Source: Ceratodon purpureus (lineage: Eukaryota; Streptophyta; Bryopsida; Pseudoditrichales; Ditrichaceae). From it: 64,000 bases of DNA. Below the pieces are notes generated by a model. That model searched no databases and was not told the origin of the DNA. It saw only the letters and a list, made by a program, of their open reading frames with translations. The stretch is taken from positions 15,096,476 to 15,160,475 of the forward strand of contig CM026428.1 in the NCBI GenBank assembly GCA_014871385.1, in the 5' to 3' direction. The position numbers and the translations under genes were made by a program. Positions 23,275 to 38,714 of the stretch are shown here, piece after piece; position 1 is the stretch's first letter, and each line of letters opens with the position of its first letter.

Positions 23275-23888
23275 TTAAAGTCTAAAAAGTAGCCTACAAG
23301 GGCGGTTTGTTACAACTTACGATTTGACACATCTCAGACTTAGCATATCATGTCTTTTGCACTGTTTCTTGTAGGTGTGATGGACATTACGTGAAACATA
23401 CAATGACAATACATTTATATAAGAAACAACATACAAGTGATGTACAAATAACATGCAATTTTAAAAAAAAATAAATAAAATTGTGTATTTGATGTACATC
23501 ATTTGTACATGTTTTTTTAAATAAAAAGAAATTGGTATCATATGTTTGATGTAATGCCCTTCAAACATGTAAAAACATGCAAAAGATGTTCTATACACGT
23601 GGTTTATTAAGTTTGAGATGTAGATAGAACTTGTATTCAAGACAATTATAATCCATGAATCTTAGTATCTACAACAAATGATAGGATATTAAAATTGGTC
23701 ATTGAGGAATGTGGATTTTTCCTCCTTTATAGACTCTTTTTACCTTTGCAACTTTGCAAGAAATATTTGGTTACTAAATCTTCTATTATTCAAGTCATTA
23801 ATTTTTTGGAACATCAAATAATTTGTTTGGCAAATAAAGTTTTTCTTTATTTGATTAGTTACTTCGTTTGAAGATGTAAAAGCAATTG

Positions 23889-24628
23889 GGGGGGAAGCAC
23901 AATAAAGTGAACCACAAAAGTGCTTATCTTTTTTCCAATTTCAGCCCCTTCTGTAAAGACTAGAGAAAGTGGGATTTACGTTATGTTGATGCAAAATTAA
24001 GTTTGGGATACGGAAAGTAGACTTGATCTTCTTCAACTTCCCAAAGTTGCGAGAAAAGATATTGAGTTTACAATGGAAAACGGAGACGTCAAAGTCAGAC
24101 AAAGTGAATGGTCGTCATTTGGAAAAGTGAACATAACGGTTTAGGGTTTTGTCCGAAATCACTTTTAATTTCGCGGTGCACTCTATATGTTTAAGAAGTA
24201 TTCTAAAATAGTCAATTAATATACTCATTGATTGGTTTAGGGTTCCAAAAGTACCGCAAGGATACTTTTTAAGAGGGTCACTTCCGCGGTACTTTTTGTG
24301 CGTTTTTTTTCACCGAACATTGTATTTCAATTTGAAAAAAACATCCTCTAAAGACAATAGATGGCTCCAAATGAAGAAATTAAGACTTTGGAAATTTTCA
24401 TTTTCATGAATAAGAACTAGTGGTCACATTAAGTTTCAATTGAAGATGTTCTTTTTAAGAAGATGTATATAAGATACCTTATGACACCCTAGAAAGTGAC
24501 TAAAATGCTCAAAAACTAAACCAAAATGCTAAAAATTAGCTCTAAGCCTTAAAAAACAGCACACTTCATATTCACTTGTTGGTGGTCACATTTTGCACTT
24601 TGTGGTCCACTTTATTGTGCTCTCCCCC
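23889..24628. mobile_element. 740-bp family MITE M2 (right-arm copy)
   Basis: Mirror of 12008-12747, with ATTG on both sides as target duplication. Confidence 0.76.
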
Positions 24629-26029
24629 ATTGGCCATCACAAAAAAAGATGAATTTCATTATACATGTAGGAACGTTTGAATTGTTCTTTATCTTAATCA
24701 ATAATTGCCAAGGATTTTGAACTTTTGAACAATCCATTTGTATTACTTTGATCACTCCACACATTGGATATGTAGGTCTCACATGTTGGATATGTAAATC
24801 TCTTGAAGAGTAGGCCCTACTTGTAAGATAGCAGGTTGTAATGTTCCGATGAGAGTTAGGGTGCTCTTTACAAGGTGCTTAAATTGATATGTATTTGATT
24901 TGCGAATGCAAGATTACAGCCAAGAATGTGTAGAAATATAATATATTGAACCCCATTACCATTCTACAAGCCAATGTGTGCACCGATTTCTCATTCAACC
25001 AAATATTATTATAGTTATTCCCAACAAGAGTCTTGTCACATTATATATGTTCTATACATACATGTAAGTTGATTAATTGTGGAAGCCTTGCTAGAACTGT
25101 GGTGAACAAGAATTACTTTGGTTACTAGGATGTCGTCAAATGTTACAATTTACTATGCCACAATTTCTCTTCTGTATAAAGCAAAATACTACACATAGAG
25201 TGACGAAGCAGTCGCTTCCAAATTATTCAAGTCATGGAATATGACGTAGTACGTTTGATGGAAACTGCTCTCATCCGCAGTCAATAAACCAACCGCAATT
25301 GTTTTATCCAAGACAAAGTACCTCTACTCATACCGCAAAATAACCTAACCAACGCCACTGTTACGATCCCTCTCTCTCTAATCCCGGGCCCCAAAAACAG
25401 CTAATCCTCTGTGTCAAATCTGATCAGAATTAAATCATTAAGAAAACAAAGACAGATAATTAAATTCTCGGATCATTACCATACCCTACAAAGAGAGATC
25501 TCATAGGTGAAAAACGGAAGACGAACACAACATTTAATACCGAAAGCGAGAATAATCAGCCTGAAAAACGCCACAACATCATCATCCCATCAGCTCAGCT
25601 CAAGTCATTCATCTCACCACGCCAAGTGACCAATCCAAGAATCCGAATACCCAAGTACTCCAAAGTGAAACTTTCCATTCCACAAGCCAGCCAGTACAAA
25701 CATCGGCGCACAGACGGCACCAAAGCGGCATCAAAGCCCACACGGCCTGCTCGTCCTCATCATCTCTACAACGCCTCGAAAGCCACTAGCTCTCCTTCCC
25801 GGATTCCCATTCAAAACCCATGCGAAACCACAGCCTACATACACATATATTCTGCGCACTACGCAGCTGGCTCGCTACACAGCATTTCATATACACAGTT
25901 TACTCAGGTCTACACATACACATTATGTCCATTGGCTCACTATGATCCACTCGATGTCCTCCGCTCCTCTCCGGCCATGTACAATACCGCTCAGAATTCC
26001 AAGAGTCGCCCAGATTTGTGCCCAATTCC

Positions 26030-26494
26030 TCAGACTTCCACCAGCAGGTGGACGAGCACCTTGTTGCCGCACAGCAGCTTGATCACCTTGCCCTCCACGC
26101 CCTCCACGACCTCCTCCACCACGTCCAGCAGCAGCTCCGTCACGCCATTGATCAGCTTGCCCAACAGGCTCAGGTTCACGTTCAGCACGGCCTTCACCTT
26201 GAGCAGCTTGCCGTTCTTGTCGAACACGAAGAGCTGCAGCTTCAGCAGGTTCAGCACCTCCAGCTTCACCGTCACGGGGCCCAGCACCGCCAGCTGCCCC
26301 TTCTTGCAGTCCAGCACCTTGCCCACGCCCACAACCAGGCGCACGTCTTCCTGGCACTTGTTGTTCAGCTTAATCAGTACATTGGCATTCAACAGACCGA
26401 GACCGCCCTTGGTGGCACTGGCCTCCGTCATGCAGAAGGCGGCCACCACCAGGAAGCCAAGGACCAACACCGCAGACGCTGATCGACCGGCCAT
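26030..26494 (-). CDS. gene C: small secreted protein of unrecognised family, 154 aa
   Basis: Identical protein to genes A, B and D, starting at ATG 26494. Signal peptide at residues 1-27, mature cysteines 47, 63 and 142, and the DKNGKLLK, GVTEL and VIKLLC landmarks. It lies convergent with gene B across the palindrome centre and divergent from gene D across a 4.2-kb interval. Function unknown. Confidence 0.87.
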   Translation of the reverse strand: MAGRSASAVLVLGFLVVAAFCMTEASATKGGLGLLNANVLIKLNNKCQEDVRLVVGVGKVLDCKKGQLAVLGPVTVKLEVLNLLKLQLFVFDKNGKLLKVKAVLNVNLSLLGKLINGVTELLLDVVEEVVEGVEGKVIKLLCGNKVLVHLLVEV

Positions 26495-26615
26495 ATTGAC
26501 GCAAGCAGTGGAAGACACTAGAGAACGCGATTCCGCGAGAATGTGAAGAAGTCGATCCCAGGTTGCGGAGTGAGCTGATGAGATTGGTGTGATGTGTGCC
26601 GGCCGGGTGCGGGTT

Positions 26616-26621
26616 CTTATA
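26616..26621 (-). promoter_or_regulatory. TATA box of gene C
   Basis: TATAAG on the minus strand in the same context as genes A, B and D. Confidence 0.75.
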
Positions 26622-27235
26622 CTGCGTCAGGCATGGTGCGTGTCGATGCGAAATGCGATCGCTCTCATGCACGGCAGAGGCCACCTCCCACCCGAAGCAA
26701 TTCGAGCAGCCGGCCTGGTAAATTTGGAGCTCGGTAGCTCTAGAGCTAGAGCTGTCGAGGCAGGTCAGTGCGTGTCAGCGGGTTTCGGGATCCCAAAGTT
26801 ACATGCACGTAGCTCGTTACTCATGCAACATTCAGTGTCACATACAACGGGCTGACGTCGCAAAACCCGCCCCTAGATTTCGTCTAGGCTCGCGGACGCC
26901 AGAACCGCTTTCGCTCTGGAGTTGCGTCTCCCCGACAAGTGGTGCCGTGGTGCTTATATTAGCCTTCCCTTTTGTCAACGCACAGTTCCAGATTCACTCC
27001 GAGCTCCGAAGATCGGAGCAGGCCTCAGGCTGTGTGTCGCATCCGGGAATCTAATTATCTATCGGCCGAGCACTGTGCATTTCGCACCATAATTGACGTT
27101 GGCACGGGGTTCGCATCCCGGAGCAAGTGAGCGTGTCCACATGCCAGGACCTCATGAGCCAAGATCAACGCAAGTCAACTGCTCGGCATCGAAAGTTAAC
27201 CAAAGATGCCTCTACTTTTTTATCCATTGGAGTTC

Positions 27236-27984
27236 ATTGTCTTGGATTTGAAATGATGTTGGGGACTTGGAAGTCGAAGTAAACTGTATTTTGGACATGC
27301 TTTTATTGTTTTTGCATGCCAGTATCATGTACTACGTATATAAAACAGCTCAGTTTTATCATTAGCGTTGTAAGTTAGCGTTGTAAGGGGTTGGAGGATG
27401 CGATCTGGTTAAAATTAGTCTCTTTCATGTCTTAGGTATCAAAAGGTTACAGATTAGTCTCTTTAATGTAATCACATGCAAGGGTTTCTAGTGGAGGGAC
27501 TTAGGAAATGCATGTTTAGAAAAACATAATTAGAAACTTTGTAATTTTCTATAATTATTGAAACTTAGTTTGGATATGAAGTTGGATTTTGATGTTAAGA
27601 GGGGCATCAATAAATTTTAATTGTAGGTTAGCACGGTCATTAGAAATCAATTCCAATTTTCTAAAATATGGAAGTTCACAAAATTAAGGCCATTAAATAT
27701 ATTCGAATTAAAGACGTTAAATTGACAACAACCATTATTAAAGGACAAAAAATCGTTTATTGTGCTTGGATTGAACTCAAATTGGGTGTCAATTCTGTTG
27801 AGAAAGTAGGTGCTGGAGATATGAGCGTTGGCTCTAATCTACATAGGGGAAAATATGAGGAACTCGTCAGTTCCGTATTATGCACAGAAGACCATGTCGG
27901 CTTTTATTCAAAGAAACTTTTAACTTCTTCTTTATATTAAAGCATTCAAAAATTATAAGTTTGTTAAGAAATGACAAATCATGT
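27236..27984. other. loop between units C and D, left part
   Basis: Mirror of 8652-9400, including the unassigned 90-codon frame at 27668-27940 on the plus strand. No gene is called. Confidence 0.4.
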
Positions 27985-27988
27985 AACT

Positions 27989-28729
27989 GGGGGGAAGCAT
28001 GATAAAGTGTACAGAAAAAGTGCTTATCTATTTGTTAATTTCAGCCCTTCTGCAAAAACTGCACAAAAGTGATGGAAAGATGTAATTGAAGTCAATTTTT
28101 TTTTGCTAATATAGATTCTCAACTTGTTTTTGTACAACTCGGAAAAGTTTCGTGCTAAGTAGACACTTTAAAGTTATTGTATGAGGGCTTCAAACCCAAG
28201 CAAAGTGGATACAAATATTTGAAAAAGTGGCTACAAAAGTATCAAAAACTATCTAAAAACCACTTTTGATGAAGTGGGGCTCTCTGTATGTTTAAGAGGT
28301 ATTCTAAAGTAGACAATTCATATACTCATTGTTTGATTTAGGATTCCAAAAGTATCGCAAGGATGTTTTTTAATAGGGTCACTTCAGCGATAGTTTTTGT
28401 TACTTTTTCTTCACCGAACATTGTTTTTTAAATTGGAAAAAACATCCTCTAAAGTCAATAGAGGGCCCCAAATGAAGAAATGAAGACATTGAAAAAGTTC
28501 ATTTTCATGATTTAGAACTAGTGATCAAATTAAGTTTCAATTGAAGATACTTTCTTCCTGAATATGTATATAAGATACCTTGTGACACCTTAAAAAGTGA
28601 CTAAAACACTCGAAAACCACACCAAAATGCTCAGAATCAGATATGAGCTTTGAAAAACAGCACACTTCATAATCACTTCCATTTGGTCACATCGGTCACT
28701 TTGTTGTACACTTTATCATGCTTTCCCCC
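27989..28729. mobile_element. 740-bp family MITE M1 (right-arm copy)
   Basis: Mirror of 7907-8647 with AACT on both sides. Confidence 0.74.
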
Positions 28730-29065
28730 AACTATGGTACGAAACTTCCTATATTATAAAAAAACTTTACTACATATTATTCCAAAAGCAACGTGCTGCA
28801 TGCAAGGATGTTTTGAAGAAGTAGGGTTTGGTTTAGACTAAGTATAATAAAAAACCTTTTCTAAGTACCACTCAATGAGTTTATAAAAAGGAACCATATG
28901 GACTCTAAGAATGGCAAAGAGCACCAACTTAACCAAAAATGGACTGTGTACTATAAATTCTAACTTATGAAATTTCTTCTTCTAAGTAACCATTCATACA
29001 CAATGACATAGTCTAATCGGAGTGTCTTCAGTAACCAAGGGAAATCACCATTTACATTTTCAGTT

Positions 29066-29993
29066 TCGTACATTTCATTCCATTCACCCAGCAAGGGATC
29101 GGAGTTTCTAATATATTCTCTACCATCAAAGCACGCCATGAGGCTGGTGCCAACTTAGGTTCCGTGAAACTCCACCCGATCGATGAAAGTGAACACCAAC
29201 TTCGGCTACTTCCAGAGAGACTCGCTGGATGGTGGTGGCAATGTCCCCGCAAACCTCTTGCGATCCTGCGAAGTATTCGACGTCCATCGCTCCGAAGTGG
29301 CATGGCATGAATGGTCCGACCATGCTACCATCAAGGTAGCGCCCGAATAAGAAGGACACCAACCTCAGCAGCCAAGTCAGCGCCTCCCGAGTCCCGACGT
29401 GCTTATGCAATGGCTCGGCCACACCACTTCCGAGTCTTCACAGCTGGTGGAGATGTCAGATATCATCGGGAATGCGAAAGTGTCGGAGGAATCAGCTGAT
29501 TCAAAGTGTCGTTCCGCGGTAGGATGGGTGTGTACAGGTGGCACCACCAGGCTCAAGGTTGAGTACCGATTTTAGTTCCTGATGCACCACTAAAGTTCCA
29601 GCTCGGACTCAACCGCGGCGGTAGTTACTGCCTCCGCACTTCCTGCGCAGCTCGAGTAGGAGACGACGTCAATTTGGAGACTAACCGCGTAAATGGGAAG
29701 TCACTCACCAAAAAGATTGCAGAGTTCTGTTGTGCAAAATTTGACAGTTCCAGGGACCCACCCTGCATGCTCTCTGAAAGTTGACAACTCGCAACAACGC
29801 TGAAATGATCATCAACAATATCCGTACAAGAGGCGATAAGAATAATAGAGAACTTCAGACGATATTTTAAAAATCACATCCTGCCCCTACAGAAAACACT
29901 GAACGAGAACAAGACATGCATGTACCTGCGTTACCCAAACACGGCCTGTGACGAGAGCGATTATTTCAGCAATAACACCATTCCTTCTGACCT
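29066..29993. other. loop between units C and D, G/C-richer part
   Basis: Mirror of 6643-7570. The same uncertain coding-like frames are kept intact in both arms. Confidence 0.4.
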
Positions 29994-30607
29994 GAACTCC
30001 AATGGATAAAAAAGTAGAGGCATCTTTGGTTAACTTTCGATGCCGAGCAGTTGACTTGCGTTGATCTTGGCTCATGAGGTCCTGGCATGTGGACACGCTC
30101 ACTTGCTCCGGGATGCGAACCCCGTGCCAACGTCAATTATGGTGCGAAATGCACAGTGCTCGGCCGATAGATAATTAGATTCCCGGATGCGACACACAGC
30201 CTGAGGCCTGCTCCGATCTTCGGAGCTCGGAGTGAATCTGGAACTGTGCGTTGACAAAAGGGAAGGCTAATATAAGCACCACGGCACCACTTGTCGGGGA
30301 GACGCAACTCCAGAGCGAAAGCGGTTCTGGCGTCCGCGAGCCTAGACGAAATCTAGGGGCGGGTTTTGCGACGTCAGCCCGTTGTATGTGACACTGAATG
30401 TTGCATGAGTAACGAGCTACGTGCATGTAACTTTGGGATCCCGAAACCCGCTGACACGCACTGACCTGCCTCGACAGCTCTAGCTCTAGAGCTACCGAGC
30501 TCCAAATTTACCAGGCCGGCTGCTCGAATTGCTTCGGGTGGGAGGTGGCCTCTGCCGTGCATGAGAGCGATCGCATTTCGCATCGACACGCACCATGCCT
30601 GACGCAG

Positions 30608-30613
30608 TATAAG
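30608..30613 (+). promoter_or_regulatory. TATA box of gene D
   Basis: TATAAG lies 127 bp before ATG 30735, with the conserved CGCATCGACACGCACC upstream. Confidence 0.78.
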
Positions 30614-30734
30614 AACCCGCACCCGGCCGGCACACATCACACCAATCTCATCAGCTCACTCCGCAACCTGGGATCGACTTCTTCGCATTCTCGCGGAATC
30701 GCGTTCTCTAGTGTCTTCCACTGCTTGCGTCAAT

Positions 30735-31199
30735 ATGGCCGGTCGATCAGCGTCTGCGGTGTTGGTCCTTGGCTTCCTGGTGGTGGCCGCCTTCTGCATG
30801 ACGGAGGCCAGTGCCACCAAGGGCGGTCTCGGTCTGTTGAATGCCAATGTACTGATTAAGCTGAACAACAAGTGCCAGGAAGACGTGCGCCTGGTTGTGG
30901 GCGTGGGCAAGGTGCTGGACTGCAAGAAGGGGCAGCTGGCGGTGCTGGGCCCCGTGACGGTGAAGCTGGAGGTGCTGAACCTGCTGAAGCTGCAGCTCTT
31001 CGTGTTCGACAAGAACGGCAAGCTGCTCAAGGTGAAGGCCGTGCTGAACGTGAACCTGAGCCTGTTGGGCAAGCTGATCAATGGCGTGACGGAGCTGCTG
31101 CTGGACGTGGTGGAGGAGGTCGTGGAGGGCGTGGAGGGCAAGGTGATCAAGCTGCTGTGCGGCAACAAGGTGCTCGTCCACCTGCTGGTGGAAGTCTGA
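30735..31199 (+). CDS. gene D: small secreted protein of unrecognised family, 154 aa
   Basis: Same 154-residue protein as A, B and C. Start at ATG 30735, as in the other copies. The leader differs from the others by one base at 30685, so this copy can be told apart in transcript data. It stands in tandem (same direction, about 1.7 kb apart) with the diverged paralogue gene E, which probably reflects the ancestral arrangement. Function unknown. Confidence 0.87.
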   Translation: MAGRSASAVLVLGFLVVAAFCMTEASATKGGLGLLNANVLIKLNNKCQEDVRLVVGVGKVLDCKKGQLAVLGPVTVKLEVLNLLKLQLFVFDKNGKLLKVKAVLNVNLSLLGKLINGVTELLLDVVEEVVEGVEGKVIKLLCGNKVLVHLLVEV

Positions 31200-31638
31200 G
31201 GAATTGGGCACAAATCTGGGCGACTCTTGGAATTCTGAGCGGTATTGTACATGGCCGGAGAGGAGCGGAGGACATCGAGTGGATCATAGTGAGCCAATGG
31301 ACATAATGTGTATGTGTAGACCTGAGTAAACTGTGTATATGAAATGCTGTGTAGCGAGCCAGCTGCGTAGTGCGCAGAATATATGTGTATGTAGGCTGTG
31401 GTTTCGCATGGGTTTTGAATGGGAATCCGGGAAGGAGAGCTAGTGGCTTTCGAGGCGTTGTAGAGATGATGAGGACGAGCAGGCCGTGTGGGCTTTGATG
31501 CCGCTTTGGTGCCGTCTGTGCGCCGATGTTTGTACTGGCTGGCTTGTGGAATGGAAAGTTTCACTTTGGAGTACTTGGGTATTCGGATTCTTGGATTGGT
31601 CACTTGGCGTGGTGAGATGAATGACTTGAGCTGAGCTG

Positions 31639-32925
31639 AGGCGATTTTTTTGTTTGGTGGCGTGGTGACTTGGCTGGATGGTGTTTTCGGTTCGTGCCAA
31701 TTTTAAGTGTCAAAGCACGGGGTTAGATTCTTGTGGATTTATCTCGTTGAGAATTTGGAATTTATGCTTGCTTCTGTCGGGTTTGACTTCACTTCTGACG
31801 GTTGATGTTCAGTTACTAGCTCAAGATGTTATGGATTGCAATGGAGAAGATCAGTAAGCTAGTTATCTTTCGTGTTATGTACAGTTAAGATAACGTCGGG
31901 TTGTTGATGCTGTCACGTATATATTCTAGTTTGCTACGAAGGTTGTCTTTGGAAACGGTACATGTGGCTGATGATAATATCCATTGTCATTGATTTGAAT
32001 TGGTAATCTGTAGGTGATTGAGAGAATAGGTGGAGAAGATGACTTGGGGAATAGTGACGGATTCATTTGTAAAGTTATCTGTGGTGCAAGCTTGCATTGG
32101 TGAGAGGAGCGGAGATCAGTCGATTTCCTTTGCCTCAACAAGTTATCATTTGCAGCACCTTGATTAGTGCACCATCACTCTCTCTGGAAAATTTCAACGA
32201 TTTTTCCTACTTGTAAACTATGGTCCGTTATTTCTGATTGAGGAATTACCCTAAGTTAATTCATTGCCTTTAGAGGCTCTGTGACCTGATTTATTCTAAT
32301 AAATAATGTGCCAGTCGATCAGATATACATTACATTTGGATGCGGCTTCGGAGCACACATCTAAGTTTGAAAATCGCATTTATTTCTAATTAATGGCATT
32401 TGGTATTTGACATCTCTGATTTGGATGACACCACATGTCGTTAATCCCTCATAGTTCTAGGGCAAAAGCGGGTTCTGGCTTGATTCGCAGTACCCCGTTG
32501 CGCGACCTTGACATAATCCGGAGGCAATATTCGAATTCACCAATTAGACACTGAAAATTAGATATGGGTTAAAAACGTGGTCAATAAATAAAACATTAAA
32601 ACCCGATGACACTGTGATTCTAGTTCGGATAAGAAACTTACCATCGCCCATTAGGTCGAAGCTTTTACTGATTGGAAGGTGGCCCTTGCCGCGAATGTGA
32701 GCAATCCCATTCCGCATCGACATGCACCCTGCCTAATGCAGTATAAGATCACACTACCAGCACCCACCCAGCACAAATCACACCAAATCATCTACTCGTT
32801 TGTCTCCGTTGAGCTCTCATCCCACCTCAAGCTACTTTGTATTCCATTGCGTTGCTACTCATCCTATTCACATCATGGCGAGTCTGATATTGTCTGCTAT
32901 GCTGGTCCTCACTTTCCTAGTGATG
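31639..32925. repeat. diverged outer palindrome flank, right
   Basis: Reverse-complement partner of 3755-4981, with frequent substitutions and indels. It runs from the edge of unit D through gene E's promoter into E's signal-peptide codons, where its partner on the left stops. Confidence 0.8.
32742..32747 (+). promoter_or_regulatory. TATA box of gene E
   Basis: TATAAG, 133 bp before ATG 32875, in the context GCAGTATAAGATC. Upstream is CGCATCGACATGCACC, one base different from the A-D block. Confidence 0.78.
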
Positions 32926-33342
32926 ACTGCCTTTGGCATGGCGGAAGCGAGTGGGATGAACCCCCAGGACTTCGATCGGCTGGAGGCCAAGGTGAAGATT
33001 ATGCTGCACAACAAGTGTAAGCAAGACGTGCAGCTGAAGGTGGGCGGTCGGGGCAAGGGATTGGACTGCAAGAAGGGCAAGCATGAGGTGCTAGGCCCCT
33101 TGAAGTGTAAGCTTCTGGAGCGCAACCTGCTGAAGCTCGAGCTCTTCGTGTTCGACAAGCATGGCAAGCTGCTCAAAGACACGGCTTGTGTGAACCTTAA
33201 CCTGGCCCTATGGGGTGTGCTCCACAAGGGTGTCACGGAACTCGTGTTCGACGTGGTGGAGGAGGTCTTGGAGGACTGCAAGGTGATCAAGCTCCTGTGC
33301 GACGCCAAGGTGCTTGCCAAAGTTGTTATCAAGCTGATCTAA
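32875..33342 (+). CDS. gene E: cysteine-rich paralogue of genes A-D, 155 aa secreted protein
   Basis: ATG 32875 opens a signal peptide of about 26 residues (MASLILSAMLVLTFLVMTAF, then MAEAS). The mature region aligns over its whole length with genes A-D: HNKC (Cys48), LDCKKGK (Cys65), VLGP, LFVFDKHGKLLKD, GVTEL, DVVEEV and VIKLLC (Cys142). Three further cysteines (78, 105, 135) are absent from A-D, so E has six and could form three disulfides. It is more basic (many Lys) than A-D. Intronless, stop TAA. It lies outside the near-identical arms and has diverged freely. Function not recognised. Confidence 0.87.
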   Translation: MASLILSAMLVLTFLVMTAFGMAEASGMNPQDFDRLEAKVKIMLHNKCKQDVQLKVGGRGKGLDCKKGKHEVLGPLKCKLLERNLLKLELFVFDKHGKLLKDTACVNLNLALWGVLHKGVTELVFDVVEEVLEDCKVIKLLCDAKVLAKVVIKLI

Positions 33343-35166
33343 CGTATGCACAAGTCTGGCTGATCATATCTCGGAAGTGGAATTGTGCGATGTGATACTT
33401 GGCCGAAGATGGGAGGATAAGAGAACAATTCAACAATGAACTAATTCGTGTTTGATTTATCGAGACACATGAATGTATGATTGTGCGACTGTGTGATCGC
33501 ATTCAAACTAAGCTTTGTAGTATGCTATTCAAATTACGGTAGAGGAGTCTGCGGCTCGTGTGGAATGTGAGAAGACAATCAGGCAGCAGTATTATCAACT
33601 TGTAGAACAGCATTTGGGATTTTTGGCCTCGGTGATGCGGTCCATTGGTTATTGTGGCTGCCTTGAGTCATGGGTTTCTATTCAGGAATCATTGGCATCA
33701 AGTGCTTTTAATTATGTGTGATTACATGGTGACATGATCAGTTTTGGCTGGGCTATGATTTCCTTATGGTGTTTTGAAAATTTGAGATCATTAATTTTGT
33801 TCATGAAGTCAACATTTGGGTATGTCCTGTAGTACAGGCGAATGGAGACTTCCTTGAATGTTGTGTAACGTGGGCTGCATCATGTAGTTGATATCAATGG
33901 TTGAATTGAATTCTTGAGGTATCTAGGACACCTGAAGGGACCCTCAAACACACTTGAGAGAATGTGTGGCATTTTGTGGTACACAAGTACTGGTGTTAGC
34001 AGGGAGGTTCTTAGATTTGGTCCCAATTACTAGCCAATTCGAAACGTACTTCAGATTTAAGTGCTCAGATCATGAAGGTTGTGTGAAAGTCTTCGTGGAT
34101 ATAGAATTGACTCACAGAAACGAGATTCAGTATTGGATATATTTACTGTACACCAGATATGATAGATGCCGTTGGGCTTAACAAATTACTGTGAACAATT
34201 TCATTGCTGACTGCACTTCACTTACTGTATCATCTCCTCAATCTGAAAGCTAAATTGAACAGATACAAGATTGCCCTACTGTGCATTTAAATCTCAAACA
34301 GAGCATTTTGTTTTGGGCAAAATGAATTATTCATCAATTCATTACGGAGACTGAGACAAGGCAGCCAAAGCAAGGGCTAGCTACAGCCCCCGCGCCCTAC
34401 TTAACCATACTACTTTCATGCCTCGCCAATCACAGAAGATACAATGCATTTTATGTGTCATGCAACACCACAAATCGCTTTAATCGTTTAAGTGGACAAT
34501 CCTCGTCATTAACTTCCCCATAACTTAGTCATTGTATGTGCATGCCCTGGCCCTTGCATCGGTTGGATCTGAATCTAACCTGCCACTACTGAAGCGTGGG
34601 AACGCTAAAAGATTCTGAGGCGCCTCATGATTTTAATACTGCAAAACAAACCACATCGATTTCCAGCGCATCGTATTCATGACCTGTCTCGATATACTGC
34701 AATTGCCACATCTGTGTACAGCACAGTACAGAACCCTCCTCTTCGTTGCCGAACCAATTAGTTGGTTTTGAGAATGCTGAATGACTATAATGTATGTAAC
34801 AATGAGGAGTAGTTTCAGCTTCAAGGCAGAAGAAAAGGATGTAATGATTCCATACATCAATCGTACCATGTATGAGATGAACGTGCACAAAACACAATTG
34901 GGAGAATTTGTAAATGGCAGCGAAAGGTAATCTTGAACATAGATACTTTTAGAGATGCTTGATAAAAGATTTTGCGCACTTGGCATACAATAAATCAATG
35001 ATGGAGAAGTTGGAGCAAAGCAGCTTCCCTCCTGATGCATGGTATAGCTTTTCTATAAATGAGTATTACAATTTACACTATTGCTAGGTAATAGTCTTCC
35101 TGGATGTCAAGAGAAAAGGACCACTGTTCGCAGTAAAGTGACACAACCATTGTAGCAATTTGACAA
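33343..35166. other. 3' flanks of gene E and of the Obg gene
   Basis: No further gene was recognised between these convergent genes. Short frames (for example 33954-34181 plus and 34633-35040 minus) lack domains. Part of this will be the 3' untranslated regions of both genes. Confidence 0.45.

Positions 35167-38714
<3,548 letters not shown>

Larger units (their letters stand above)
25575..27235. repeat. nested inverted-repeat unit C
   Basis: Same orientation as unit A and reverse complement of B and D (C and D paired positions sum to 57229). Confidence 0.9.
20678..31638. repeat. right arm of the giant palindrome
   Basis: Reverse complement of 4998-15957, with only a handful of differences seen. 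It contains units C and D and mirror copies of every element in the left arm. Confidence 0.92.
29994..31638. repeat. nested inverted-repeat unit D
   Basis: Same orientation as B. Its outer edge near 31638 leads into the diverged flank shared with the region left of unit A. One base (G at 30685, in the leader) differs from A, B and C. Confidence 0.9.

Noticed and set aside
4998..31638. The palindrome as a pure assembly duplication
   Set aside because: The arms differ at several bases and by one indel, and the outer flanks are clearly diverged homologues, so a simple computational mirror copy is unlikely. Read-level proof is still required.
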